From: Natrinema sp046097095 | GTDB lineage: Archaea; Halobacteriota; Halobacteria; Halobacteriales; Natrialbaceae | Direction: 5' to 3' | Length of the DNA stretch: 64,000 nt | NCBI RefSeq assembly: GCF_046097095.1 | Contig: NZ_CP175698.1 | Coordinates: 2,232,001-2,296,000 of the forward strand | Shown here: piece by piece, positions 8,959 through 17,631 of the stretch | How positions within the stretch are numbered: the first letter of the stretch is position 1 | How the letters are laid out: each line of letters opens with the position of its first letter | The notes under the pieces: generated by a model | The model's input: only the letters and a program-made list of their open reading frames with translations | Databases searched by the model: none | Told to the model about the DNA's origin: nothing | Made by a program: the position numbers and the translations under genes

Positions 8959-10110
8959 CTAGAGGTCGAACTTCGCGGCCGCCGTTTCCATGTCCTTGTC
9001 GCCCCGTCCCGAGAGGTTCACGAGGATGGTGTCGTGTTCGCCTGCCTCCGCGAGTTCGATCGCGCGGGCGACCGCGTGGCTGGACTCGAGCGCCGGGATG
9101 ATCCCCTCCGTCTCGCTCAGTTCGCGGAAGGCCGCGAGCGCCTCGTCGTCGGTGACGCCGGTGTACTCACAGCGGCCGACGGCCCGGTACATGGCGTGCT
9201 CGGGGCCGACGCCGGGGTAGTCGAGCCCCGCGGAGACGGAGTGGACCTCCACGTCCTCGTCGATGACCCGCGTTTTCATCCCGTGAATCACGTCGTCGGT
9301 CCCCGTCGCGAGCGGGGCGGCGTGGCGGCTCGAGTCGGCCCCCTCGCCGCCGCCCTCGGCACCGTAGAAGTCGACGGGATCGTCGCGGAAGGCGTGAAAG
9401 AGCCCGATCGCGTTCGAGCCGCCGCCGACGCAGGCGACCGCGGCGTCGGGCAGGCCGCCCGTCCGCTCTCGAATCTGTTCGCGGGCCTCGCGGCCGATGA
9501 CGCTCTGGAAGTCCCGGACCATCCGGGGGAAGGGGTCGGGGCCGACGACGCTGCCTACGAGGTAATGCGTGTTCTCGACGTTCTCGGCGAAGTCCTCGAG
9601 CGCGGCGTCGACGGCGTCGGCCAGTCCCTCGTCACCGCGGGTGACCTCGTTGACCTCCGCGCCCATCAGCCGCATGCGGAAGACGTTCATCTCCTGGCGC
9701 TCGACATCCTTTTTCCCCATGTAGATCTCCGTGTCGAGGCCGAGCAACGCGCCGACCATCGCGGTTGCCGTGCCGTGCTGTCCGGCACCGGTCTCGGCGA
9801 TCAGCCGCTCGCGGCCGGCCCGCTTGGCCAGGAGGGCCTGCCCGAGCGCGTTGTTGATCTTGTGTGCGCCGCCGTGGAGCAGGTCCTCGCGCTTGAGGTA
9901 GATCTCCGCGCCGTAGCGCTCGCTCAGGTTGCGCGCGTAGTACAGCGGGCTCGGTCGGCCCGCAAACTCCTCGAGTAAGCCGCGCAACTCCGATTGGAAC
10001 TCCTCGGTGCTTGCGACGTCGTCGTACGCGGCCGCCAGTTGCTCGAGCGGGTCCCGAAGCGGCTCCGGAACGTGTCTCCCACCGTATCCTTCGAACTCTC
10101 CGTTGGACAT
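8959..10110 (-). CDS. trpB: Tryptophan synthase beta chain (stand-alone)
   Basis: 383 aa. PLP enzyme that joins indole and serine to tryptophan. The Schiff-base lysine is in GGAHKINNALGQ (near residue 83), the catalytic Glu in ETGAGQHGTA, the phosphate loop in GGGSNAIG, and SGRGDKDM lies near the C-terminus; DPFPRMVRDFQSVIG belongs to the region facing the alpha subunit, as in TrpB1. Usually trpB sits with trpC and trpA, but here neither neighbour is a trp gene. It may be a second copy or a beta chain using free indole. Start chosen at MSNGEFEGYGGRHVP, with a TATA box just upstream. Confidence 0.9.
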   Translation of the reverse strand: MSNGEFEGYGGRHVPEPLRDPLEQLAAAYDDVASTEEFQSELRGLLEEFAGRPSPLYYARNLSERYGAEIYLKREDLLHGGAHKINNALGQALLAKRAGRERLIAETGAGQHGTATAMVGALLGLDTEIYMGKKDVERQEMNVFRMRLMGAEVNEVTRGDEGLADAVDAALEDFAENVENTHYLVGSVVGPDPFPRMVRDFQSVIGREAREQIRERTGGLPDAAVACVGGGSNAIGLFHAFRDDPVDFYGAEGGGEGADSSRHAAPLATGTDDVIHGMKTRVIDEDVEVHSVSAGLDYPGVGPEHAMYRAVGRCEYTGVTDDEALAAFRELSETEGIIPALESSHAVARAIELAEAGEHDTILVNLSGRGDKDMETAAAKFDL

Positions 10111-10136
10111 ACGCCGGTGGATTGCGCACTCACCGC

Positions 10137-10144
10137 CAAATATG
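10137..10144 (-). promoter_or_regulatory. Promoter box A of trpB
   Basis: CATATTTG on the minus strand, 27-34 bases before the ATG at 10110. I see no attenuator or tryptophan-rich leader beside it. Confidence 0.4.
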
Positions 10145-10206
10145 TTCTGTGCGCTGGCCGCGAGTGGCTCGCCGTTCAGATCGGCGGGTGCCGCGTAGCA
10201 CCGGCG

Positions 10207-10869
10207 TCACGTCCCGTCGCGCGCCGGTCCGCGCAGGTGTGCCGTCGGTAGCCGCCACCCGTACGTCACGGCGGCCAGTCGGGTCCCGATCGTCACGAGG
10301 GCACACGCCGCGGCGGCGATACTCCCCGTTGCACCGACGGTGGTCGCCAGCCAGTAGGTGCTCCCGCCTAGGACCGCACAGCTGGCGTAGAAGTCCTCGA
10401 GCAGGATGAACGGCGATCGGTTTAACAGGATGTCCGCGAACGCGCCGCCCCCGACCGCGTTGATCGTGGCGACCGCGACGACGCCAAAGCCCGACGTGCC
10501 GGTGGCGGTCGCGACGATGGCCCCCGCGGTGGTGAACGCGGCGAGTCCGACGGCGTCGGAGAGTTGCGTAATCGGATGCTCGTCGGGCCGAGCCAGCGCG
10601 ACGTTCAACCCGATCGCCAGGCAGACGCCGAGTACGCCAAGGGTCACTTCACCCGTCGACCGGAGCGCCAGGGGGACGCGCCCCATAAGGATATCTCTCG
10701 TCGCCCCGCCGGCGAAGGCCGTCGTGAGTCCGACGACGGCGACCCCGAACAGATCGAACTCCTCGCGGATCGCCTTCGTCGCGCCGACCAGCGCGAACGC
10801 GACCAGTCCGATCGTGTTCATCACGGCGAACGGATCCTCGAGCAACACACCGATACCGTCTCGAACCAC
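10207..10869 (-). CDS. Trimeric intracellular cation (TRIC/UPF0126) channel family protein
   Basis: About 220 aa from the GTG at 10869. Seven hydrophobic segments and the twice-repeated GG-containing loops (TTAFAGGATRDIL and TINAVGGGAFADILLNR) are diagnostic of the prokaryotic UPF0126/TRIC family, probably a monovalent-cation channel in the plasma membrane. The start is uncertain: the frame stays open far upstream over the opposite-strand gene at 11000, an ATG at 10956 would give 249 aa, and an ATG at 10821 would give 204 aa beginning NTIGLVAFALVGATK, which is where family similarity begins. Confidence 0.85.
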   Translation of the reverse strand: MVRDGIGVLLEDPFAVMNTIGLVAFALVGATKAIREEFDLFGVAVVGLTTAFAGGATRDILMGRVPLALRSTGEVTLGVLGVCLAIGLNVALARPDEHPITQLSDAVGLAAFTTAGAIVATATGTSGFGVVAVATINAVGGGAFADILLNRSPFILLEDFYASCAVLGGSTYWLATTVGATGSIAAAACALVTIGTRLAAVTYGWRLPTAHLRGPARDGT

Positions 10870-10999
10870 TACCGTCAGCGATGGAAGCGAAGGCCTTGAG
10901 TACTGCGAATCGTGCGGTCGGACGACGGCGACTCGAGGGCGACCTCGGACCGTCATCGGCAGGCCCGACACTGACCCGCGCCGGTACGCGAGGGCCGGT

Positions 11000-11323
11000 A
11001 TGGCGAACGAACAGCGCGACCACGACCCCGACGAACACCTGAAGCGGGTGCGCGAGCACCTCCAGCTGGCGACCGACAGCGCGGACCGGACGGTCAAATC
11101 GCAGTTGAACTCGATCACCGCGGGGGTGTTCGAAGAGCAGGAGGGGCACCTGACCCAGCCCGAGCCGGGACCGAAGGCCGATCGAATCGCCGAACTCGCA
11201 GACAAACTCGACGGACTGGCCGACGAGGCCTCGGGCGAGACGACCGACTACGTTCTCGATGCGCGGAACCACTGCCTCGAGTACCTCGAGGAAGGCGGCG
11301 GCGAGCGACCGAGCGACGGATGA
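11000..11323 (+). CDS. Small acidic helical protein (DUF7553-like)
   Basis: 107 aa, soluble, highly charged and predicted almost all helical, with heptad-like repeats such as LKRVREHLQLATDSAD and ADRIAELADKLDGLADEA. This pattern is common among short haloarchaeal proteins grouped as DUF7553; the assignment is from memory of the pattern, not a search. ATG at 11000 is the first start outside the opposite-strand channel gene. No function can be given. Confidence 0.7.
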   Translation: MANEQRDHDPDEHLKRVREHLQLATDSADRTVKSQLNSITAGVFEEQEGHLTQPEPGPKADRIAELADKLDGLADEASGETTDYVLDARNHCLEYLEEGGGERPSDG

Positions 11324-11356
11324 CGCGCCGGTCGCGGTGTGAGCCGTTTCCGGTGC

Positions 11357-13036
11357 TCAGCGATCGACGCTACCGAGGACGATGTCGAGGCTGCCAAGCG
11401 ACGCGATCAGGTCCGGCACGTACTCACCTTCGGACATCTCGGGCAGCGCAGCGAGGTTGTGGAAACACGGGCTGCGGATCTTGAACCGGGCCGGTGTGTT
11501 CGAACCATCCGCCCGGATGTAGATCCCGAGTTCGCCCTTCGCGCTCTCGACGGCGCGGTAGGTCTCAGTTCCGGCGTCCGGTTTCAGCGTCCGCGGGACG
11601 TTGCTCTGGACCGTCCGTTCGTCTTCGGGCCAGTCTTCGATGAGATCGAGACACTGTGCGATGATCTTCGCTGACTCCTCGACTTCCCGCATCCGGACGA
11701 GAACGCGCGCGTGGTTGTCGCAGGTGTCCTCGGTGACCACGTCCCACTCGAGGTGTTCGTAATAGCCGTAGGGATCGTCCCGCCGGATATCGTAGTCGAC
11801 GCCCGAGCCGCGGGCGACCGGGCCGGTACAGCCGTAGTCCTTGGCAACCTCGGGCTCGAGCACGCCCGTCTTGATCGTCCGGCGCTGGAAGATTTCGTTG
11901 CCGGTCAGCAGACTGTGGTACTCGTCGATCTTGGCGGGCAGTTCGTCGAGGAAGTCCCGACATTTCTCGATGAACTCCGCGCGGGGCTCGGGGAGATCCC
12001 AGCAGACGCCGCCCAGCCGGAAGAAGTAGAACATCATCCGCTGGCCGGTCAGGTCCTCCAAGATGTCCTGAACGACCTCGCGGTCACGCATCGCGTACTG
12101 GAAGATGGCGGTGAAGTCGCCGTAGACGTCCAGCGCGAAGGTGCCGAAGGCGAGGAAGTGACCGAGCATTCGGCCGAACTCGGTGGCCATCGTCCGCAGA
12201 ACCTGCGCGTAGGCAGGCACCTCAATGTCGGCGATGTCCTCGATCGCGCGGGCGACCGCCCACTCGTTGGGAAGATTGGCCGTGTAGTCCCATCGGTTCG
12301 AGTAGGGGATGATCTGGTGGCGATAGGTTCCCTGCTGGCACATCTGCTCCTCACAGCGGTGCAGGTAGCCGATGTCGGGCCGCACGTTGGCGACTGTCTC
12401 GCCGTCGAGCACCGTCTCGAGGTGGAGGACGCCGTGGGTCGCCGGATGGTGGGGGCCGATGTTCAGGAACATCGTCTCCGACTCTGGGACGCTGTGGTCC
12501 TCTTGGAGCGGGTTGGCGTGTTTGGCGTATCGGACGACCTGCGGTTTGTCCTGATCGTACTCGAGTGCCAGTGGATGGCCCTGCCACGACTCCGGCAGTA
12601 GGATGCGCCGCAGGTCGGGGTGGCCCTCGTACTCGATGCCGACGAGGTCGTAGGCCTCGCGCTCGTGCCAGTCGGCGGTCCGAAAGACCGGTTCGGCTGA
12701 CTCACAGACCGGCTCGTCGGTCGGCAGTTGGACGACCAGCGTCACCTCGTGGGTCCGTTCGTCGTACTTCGTCAGGTGGATGAGCGACTCGTAGCGGTCC
12801 GGGTACTGCTGGGGCGTGAGACAGGTGAGGTGGTCGAACCCCGCCTCGTCGCGCAGCAGGCGGACCACCTCCTGGACGTCGTCAGGCCGGATGACGAACG
12901 CGGGCGCGTTCTCGTGGTCGTCCCGGCCGATCGCGTACTCGGCGAGCAGGGCCTCGAGTGCGGTCTCGTCGACGCCCTCCTCGCGGCGGTGGTCGTACTC
13001 CGGGTCGATCCCCTCGGATAGTGGTGTCTCGCTCAT
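11357..13036 (-). CDS. nuoCD: Fused NADH-quinone oxidoreductase subunits C and D (NuoCD)
   Basis: 559 aa. Residues about 15-165 are the 30-kDa NuoC subunit (DWHEREAYDLVGIEYEGHPDLRRILLP is its signature region); residues about 185-559 are the 49-kDa NuoD/hydrogenase-large-subunit fold, with NIGPHHPATHGVLHL, DIGYLHRC and the C-terminal SLDIVLGSVDR. The pair forms part of the quinone-binding arm of complex I (Fpo/Nuo-type) facing the cytoplasm. In haloarchaea this gene is normally inside a nuoA-N cluster; here no other complex I gene lies on either side, so it is an isolated copy. The length is normal for the fusion. Confidence 0.93.
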   Translation of the reverse strand: MSETPLSEGIDPEYDHRREEGVDETALEALLAEYAIGRDDHENAPAFVIRPDDVQEVVRLLRDEAGFDHLTCLTPQQYPDRYESLIHLTKYDERTHEVTLVVQLPTDEPVCESAEPVFRTADWHEREAYDLVGIEYEGHPDLRRILLPESWQGHPLALEYDQDKPQVVRYAKHANPLQEDHSVPESETMFLNIGPHHPATHGVLHLETVLDGETVANVRPDIGYLHRCEEQMCQQGTYRHQIIPYSNRWDYTANLPNEWAVARAIEDIADIEVPAYAQVLRTMATEFGRMLGHFLAFGTFALDVYGDFTAIFQYAMRDREVVQDILEDLTGQRMMFYFFRLGGVCWDLPEPRAEFIEKCRDFLDELPAKIDEYHSLLTGNEIFQRRTIKTGVLEPEVAKDYGCTGPVARGSGVDYDIRRDDPYGYYEHLEWDVVTEDTCDNHARVLVRMREVEESAKIIAQCLDLIEDWPEDERTVQSNVPRTLKPDAGTETYRAVESAKGELGIYIRADGSNTPARFKIRSPCFHNLAALPEMSEGEYVPDLIASLGSLDIVLGSVDR

Positions 13037-13166
13037 TGAACTCCCCTGGCACGCCGTCGCGTGGTGCCTCTCGAGAGCGTACAGGTGACGCGAAAATGAG
13101 GGTTTTCCCGCTTCGCGGTGACTCTCCCTCGCGGCGAAACGTGGGGACGTTCCGACAGCGCAACCG

Positions 13167-13172
13167 TTTATG
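13167..13172 (+). promoter_or_regulatory. Promoter box A of the PAP2 gene
   Basis: TTTATG lies 26-31 bases before the ATG at 13198, the expected distance for a leaderless haloarchaeal start. Confidence 0.5.
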
Positions 13173-13197
13173 TGTCCCGTCGCCCGTACCGTAGTAT

Positions 13198-14133
13198 ATG
13201 TCTCGCGGAATCGGCTGGTTCGACGCCTTCCGAGAGGTCGCGCCCGAGTGGAGCGTGATCCTGTTCGGACTCGTCACCCAGCTCGGCGACGTCTGGTTTC
13301 TCGGCTTGCTCGTCGGCACCGTCTACTGGACGGATACGTCGGATCGCGACGAGGCCGCCGCGATACTCGCCCTCGCCCTTTCGGGGCTCTCGCTGATTAC
13401 GGGGTTGAAGGCCTTCTTTGCGCTCCCGCGGCCGGAGCGCCTGCTCGTGGAGATCGGCGCGCTGCCGACACTCGCGCGGCCGCTGTACGAGGCGACCACG
13501 ACGGCGACCGGCTACGGGTTTCCCAGCGGGCACGCGCTGATGTCGACGGTCGTCTACGTGAGCCTGGCCGAGTACTGGTCGGTCAGCACGGCCCGACGGC
13601 GGTATGTCGGTGCCGCGGCGACGGTGACGGTCGTCTGTTTCTCCCGCGTCGCCCTCGGCGTCCACTATCTGGCCGACGTCGTCGCCGGCGTCGTCGCCGG
13701 ACTGGCGTTTTTGCTCCTCGCGTCCGCGCTCCTGAACCGGTATCTACACTACCGCGGTACGCTCGGGTTCGCCCTCGCGGTCGTCCTGGCAGCCGCCGCA
13801 CTCGTCGTCTCCGAGCTAACGCCCGACGCGGTGCTCCTATTCGGCACGTCCCTCGGTGCGTTCGCCGGCTGGCAGGTCGCCACCATCGCTCGCCGGCTGG
13901 GCGCTGGCCGCGGTCCGATCCGCGCGAATCGTCTTCTCACCGCCAGAGCCGCCGTCGTGACGCTTCTGATCACGTCGCTCGCCGTCACCGCGGCCTCCTA
14001 CGGCCCGCTCTCGCTGATCGGCGGCAGCGGTGCGCTCGGCATCGTTACCGCCGCGTTCGTCATTGCCCCCGTCCTCTACCGTCGCGAACACGTCCACCGA
14101 ACCGCGAGCGGATCGCCCTCAAGTTCACAATAG
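13198..14133 (+). CDS. PAP2 family membrane phosphatase
   Basis: 311 aa with about eight membrane segments. The three phosphatidic-acid-phosphatase/vanadium-haloperoxidase motifs are in order: KAFFALPRP near residue 68 (Lys/Arg of motif 1), PSGHALM near 108 (motif 2 His) and SRVALGVHYLADVV near 146 (motif 3 Arg and His). Such enzymes remove phosphate from lipid phosphates, for example polyprenyl diphosphate or archaetidic acid derivatives, at the outer membrane face. C-terminal residues about 190-290 add further membrane helices beyond the core. Confidence 0.92.
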   Translation: MSRGIGWFDAFREVAPEWSVILFGLVTQLGDVWFLGLLVGTVYWTDTSDRDEAAAILALALSGLSLITGLKAFFALPRPERLLVEIGALPTLARPLYEATTTATGYGFPSGHALMSTVVYVSLAEYWSVSTARRRYVGAAATVTVVCFSRVALGVHYLADVVAGVVAGLAFLLLASALLNRYLHYRGTLGFALAVVLAAAALVVSELTPDAVLLFGTSLGAFAGWQVATIARRLGAGRGPIRANRLLTARAAVVTLLITSLAVTAASYGPLSLIGGSGALGIVTAAFVIAPVLYRREHVHRTASGSPSSSQ

Positions 14134-14144
14134 GCCGCTCTCCC

Positions 14145-14168
14145 GTTCTCCTGTTCTCCTGTTCTCCC
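14145..14168 (+). repeat. Pyrimidine-rich 8-bp tandem repeat
   Basis: Three adjoining copies of GTTCTCC[T/C], just after the PAP2 stop at 14133, followed by more C/T-rich sequence. Pyrimidine tracts after archaeal genes can act as terminators, which is the simplest reading. Confidence 0.5.
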
Positions 14169-14386
14169 CCTCTCGTTCTCGAGCGCCGCGTCTCCCGTGG
14201 CACCACGCGTCGGCGCTCGAAGGTCGCCGCGGTACCAGGCGTTCTTGTCGCGTCGGCTGCCGGCTCCGCGTCGTCGTTCGGACGAAGAGTCGATGTGATC
14301 GCCCGAGGTGCGGGCGGTATCTGCGATCACGAACCTGCATACTCCGGGCTTGTGACCTTCCCCGTGTGGCGTAGAAGTACCGTATC

Positions 14387-15943
14387 ATGTCGGGTTCCAA
14401 CGGACGTGACGACGAGTCACATAGTACTGTGCGGAATGTCGTTTTCGTCGTTCTCGATACGGCCCGGGCAAAAAGTGTCGGCCTACGACGGACTGCCGGC
14501 AACTCGGAGCATATCGACGGCCGAGCCGCTTCGGGCGTCGACGCCGCGAACGCGAATCCGACGCCGGCGCTGGCGCGACTCGCCGACGAAGGGACCGCGT
14601 TCGAGAACGCATTCGCGACCGCCCCGTGGACGCTGCCCTCTCATGCGTCATTTTTCACCGGTACCTACCCCTCCGAACACGGCACCCACGGCGGTCACAC
14701 CTATCTCGACGACGACCTCCGGACGCTCCCGGAGGCCTTCGCCGACGCTGGCGTCCGGACGATCGGTGTCTCGAACAACACGTGGATCACCGAGGAGTTC
14801 GGCTTCGACCGCGGGTTCGACGAACTTCGTAAGGGGTGGCAGTACGTTCAGTCCGACGCCGACATGGGCGCGGTAGTCCGTGGCGAGGATGTCCGAGAGA
14901 AGCTCGAGGCGACTCGAACCCACCTTTTCGACGGCAATCCAGTCGTCAACGCGGCCAACATCCTCTATAGCGAGTTCTTTCAGCCGGCCGGCGACGACGG
15001 AGCCGATCGGTCGACGGACTGGATCGCCGACTGGCTCGCCGACCGCGACGATGACCGCCCATTCTTCCTGTTCTGTAATTTCATCGAACCCCACGTCGAG
15101 TACGACCCGCCGAAGGAGTACGCCGAGCGGTTCCTCCCGGCGGGGGCCAGCTACGAGGACGCGACCGCGATCAGACAGGACCCCCGTGCGTACGACTGTG
15201 AAGACTACGACCTCTCAGATCACGAGTTCGCCATGCTGCGTGGCCTCTATCGGGCAGAACTCGCTTACGTTGATCACCACGTCGGCCGACTCCGGACCGC
15301 ACTCGAGGCCGCGGGTGAGTGGGAGGACACCCTGTTCGTGGTCTGTGGCGACCACGGCGAACACATCGGCGAACACGGCTTCTTCGGCCATCAGTACAAC
15401 CTCTATGACACGCTGCTGAACGTTCCCCTCGTGTTCCACGGCGGCCCCTTCACCGGCGGCGGACGACGCCACGATCTCGTCCAGCTACTCGATCTCCCCG
15501 TGACGTTGCTCGAGACAGCCGGGATCGACGACCCCAAATTTCAGGATCAATGGTCGAGCCGATCGCTCCACCCCGATTCTGCGGCCGAGTCACGTGACGC
15601 CGTCTTCGCCGAGTACGTCGCTCCGCAGCCCTCGATCGACCGCCTCGAGGCGCGCTTCGGCGAGATTCCCGACCGGGTCCACGCGTTCGACCGACGGCTC
15701 CGAGCGGTTCGGACGGCCGAATACAAGTACGTCTGCGGTGACGACGGCTTCGAGCGACTTCACCACATTCGGACCGATCCGCTCGAGCAAACCGACAGCA
15801 GCGACGAGGAACCCCAACGGGTACGCGCACTTCGCCGGCGGCTCGAGGACCGATTCGACCCCTTCGAGGCGGCTGATGCGTCGGGAGACGTCGAGATGCG
15901 TGCGGGGACGAAAGAACGACTCGCGGATTTGGGGTATCTCTAA
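14387..15943 (+). CDS. Sulfatase-fold hydrolase
   Basis: 518 aa of the alkaline-phosphatase superfamily. Metal-site features: VVFVVLDTARAKSVG at residues 19-33 (Asp ligand), APWTLPSHASFFTG near 82 (nucleophile loop) and CGDHGEHIGEHGFFGH near 322 (Asp-His pair). True sulfatases use Cys or Ser in C/S-x-P-S-R; here the slot reads TLPSH, with Thr, as in phosphomutases and phosphodiesterase-like members, so the substrate may be a phospho- or sulfo-ester of an envelope glycan. No export signal or membrane segment is seen. The name sulfatase is by fold only. Confidence 0.85.
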   Translation: MSGSNGRDDESHSTVRNVVFVVLDTARAKSVGLRRTAGNSEHIDGRAASGVDAANANPTPALARLADEGTAFENAFATAPWTLPSHASFFTGTYPSEHGTHGGHTYLDDDLRTLPEAFADAGVRTIGVSNNTWITEEFGFDRGFDELRKGWQYVQSDADMGAVVRGEDVREKLEATRTHLFDGNPVVNAANILYSEFFQPAGDDGADRSTDWIADWLADRDDDRPFFLFCNFIEPHVEYDPPKEYAERFLPAGASYEDATAIRQDPRAYDCEDYDLSDHEFAMLRGLYRAELAYVDHHVGRLRTALEAAGEWEDTLFVVCGDHGEHIGEHGFFGHQYNLYDTLLNVPLVFHGGPFTGGGRRHDLVQLLDLPVTLLETAGIDDPKFQDQWSSRSLHPDSAAESRDAVFAEYVAPQPSIDRLEARFGEIPDRVHAFDRRLRAVRTAEYKYVCGDDGFERLHHIRTDPLEQTDSSDEEPQRVRALRRRLEDRFDPFEAADASGDVEMRAGTKERLADLGYL

Positions 15944-16204
15944 CGGCCCTCCGATCGTGTAGCGGTACCTCCCCATCCCCTTCGCGAACCCGGACCACAT
16001 ACCGTGACGAGGGGAAAACGGCGTCTGCGGGGACAGCGCCACTCTCGTCGTTCGATGGCACCAGGCGTAGCGCCGACGGAACGCGGGGGTTCAGCTCGGC
16101 TCGAGAGCGGTTTCGGGTCTCGTCTACGCGATATCAACGACGATCGACCTCAACAGGAGCTAATTCCAACAATTCCTGCTCGCTTCGACGCTGGTGAACT
16201 CGAC

Positions 16205-16819
16205 CTACTGCGCGTCCTCGAGCGGCGGTTTCGCCGCGTCGTTGTCGAAGAAGGCCAGCCCGTGGATCCGGCTGTCGGCCGTCAGTTCGGGATGGAACGC
16301 GGTCCCGATGACCGGGCCGTCGCGGACCGCGACCGGGCGATCGTCCCAGGTCGCCAGCACGTCCGCCGTGCCGACCGCGTCGATCGCAGGTGCGCGAATG
16401 AACACTGCCGGATAGGGATCGTCGAGGCCCGCGACCTCGAGGGGCGCTTCGAAGCTGTCTTTCTGTCGGCCGAAGGCGTTGCGTTCGACACTCGCGTCGA
16501 ATACGCCGAGTTCGTCGACGCGGTCGTCAGCGGCGTCGCTCGAGGCGACGATCAGGCCGGCGCAGGTCGCGAGCAGGGGTTTGCCGTCGGCGACGTGCTC
16601 TCGAATCTCGGGAGCGATCCCCTCGCCGTGGATCAGTCGTGAGATGGTCGTCGACTCGCCGCCCGGCATCGCCAGCAGGTCGCAGTCGGGGGCGATCCCC
16701 GACTCGCGGATCTCGCGGACGGTGACCTCGTGGCCGTGGGTCCGCGCGGCGCGTTCGATCGCCGCCGCGTGTTCGGACACGTCGCCCTGGACCGCGACGA
16801 CGCCCGCAGTCAGTGACAT
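16205..16819 (-). CDS. pdxT: Pyridoxal 5'-phosphate synthase glutaminase subunit
   Basis: 204 aa. Releases ammonia from glutamine for PdxS, which builds PLP. Motifs: GVVAVQGDVSEHAAA at the N-terminus, MPGGESTTISRL near residue 45, the nucleophile Cys in LLATCAGLIV near 78, and FHPELTADSRIH near 173 with the His/Glu of the triad. The start MSLTAGVVAVQG has a TATA-like box 24-30 bases upstream; an in-frame start nine codons earlier would precede that box. pdxS is not in the window. Confidence 0.95.
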   Translation of the reverse strand: MSLTAGVVAVQGDVSEHAAAIERAARTHGHEVTVREIRESGIAPDCDLLAMPGGESTTISRLIHGEGIAPEIREHVADGKPLLATCAGLIVASSDAADDRVDELGVFDASVERNAFGRQKDSFEAPLEVAGLDDPYPAVFIRAPAIDAVGTADVLATWDDRPVAVRDGPVIGTAFHPELTADSRIHGLAFFDNDAAKPPLEDAQ

Positions 16820-16842
16820 GGACACCGGTATGAACGGTGCGC

Positions 16843-16849
16843 TCAAAAA
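16843..16849 (-). promoter_or_regulatory. Promoter box A of pdxT
   Basis: TTTTTGA on the minus strand, 24-30 bases before the ATG at 16819. It supports the shorter pdxT start. Confidence 0.45.
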
Positions 16850-16986
16850 GGTCGCGCCACGGCGTTCGACGGGCGGAGTGGTCGCTGTACTCGAGGAGAC
16901 ACGTCTCGAAGCGGCGGGTCGTAGCCGACGGTGTTACACCAGCGAACGATGCCGGCACCGCTCGCGGTGTCGGAAAAACGAGGTTG

Positions 16987-17148
16987 TTACGAGAGGAACG
17001 TCAGCAGCTGGACCAGCACGCCCAGCATGGCACCGAACGCGATGACCGTCTTGGGGTCGATACGAATCGCGTTCGAGTCCTCGGAATCGAAATACCGGAC
17101 GAGACCGGCGCTGGACATCAGCCCTCCGGTGTTCTGTCCTTTGTCCAT
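16987..17148 (-). CDS. secG: Preprotein translocase subunit Sec61-beta / SecG
   Basis: 53 aa. Smallest subunit of the archaeal SecYE-beta protein-conducting channel. The sequence begins MDKGQNTGGLMSSAGLVRY, continues with the conserved FDSEDSNAIRIDP, and ends in a single membrane helix (TVIAFGAMLGVLVQLLTFL), the standard tail-anchored layout and length of haloarchaeal Sec61-beta. It lies 168 bases upstream of pdxT on the same strand; the two are probably transcribed separately because pdxT has its own promoter box. Confidence 0.93.
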   Translation of the reverse strand: MDKGQNTGGLMSSAGLVRYFDSEDSNAIRIDPKTVIAFGAMLGVLVQLLTFLS

Positions 17149-17266
17149 ATCCGTTTCTTCGGCTCCCGTGAACTAAATCTTTCGACCGTCCCGCGTCGGC
17201 GATCACGGCAACGTAGTTGCCGTGGGAAACCCTTATGCGCGACGCGGAGCAAGTAGCGATGACCGT

Positions 17267-17536
17267 ATGACCGTCACGCTCAAGGACTTCTACGCGGACT
17301 GGTGTGGCCCCTGCAAGACTCAGGATCCGATCCTCGAGGACCTCGAGGACGACTGGGAGGGCCGATTCGAAGTCGAGAAAGTCAACGTCGACGAACAGCA
17401 AGATATCGCCAACGAGTACCAGGTGCGATCGCTGCCGACGCTCATCATCGAGAACGACGACGGCATCGTCGAGCGGTTCGTCGGCGTCACACAGCGCGAC
17501 GATATCGAAGACGCCCTCGAGTCCGCCGGCGCATAG
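17267..17536 (+). CDS. Thioredoxin
   Basis: 89 aa, a compact thioredoxin. The redox-active motif WCGPCK is at residues 12-17, and the cis-proline is in SLPTLII near residue 55. The core is FYADWCGPC, VEKVNVDEQQDIANEYQV and ERFVGV. It reduces protein disulfides in the cytoplasm. The ATG at 17267 is chosen because a CTTATG box lies about 30 bases before it; an upstream in-frame ATG at 17222 would start before that box and add an arginine-rich tail. Confidence 0.93.
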   Translation: MTVTLKDFYADWCGPCKTQDPILEDLEDDWEGRFEVEKVNVDEQQDIANEYQVRSLPTLIIENDDGIVERFVGVTQRDDIEDALESAGA

Positions 17537-17631
17537 ACGAGACACAGCGTTTTCCGGTTCTCGAGACGTCTGAGCGGTGCATCCCGCTCGTCTCGTTCGC
17601 GACGACGAATCGCCCGGAGACGAATCGCCGT

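Noticed and set aside
10870..11205. N-terminal extension of the TRIC gene to an ATG at 11205
   Set aside because: Would overlap the opposite-strand gene at 11000 and has Cys/Ser/Arg-rich sequence without channel similarity.
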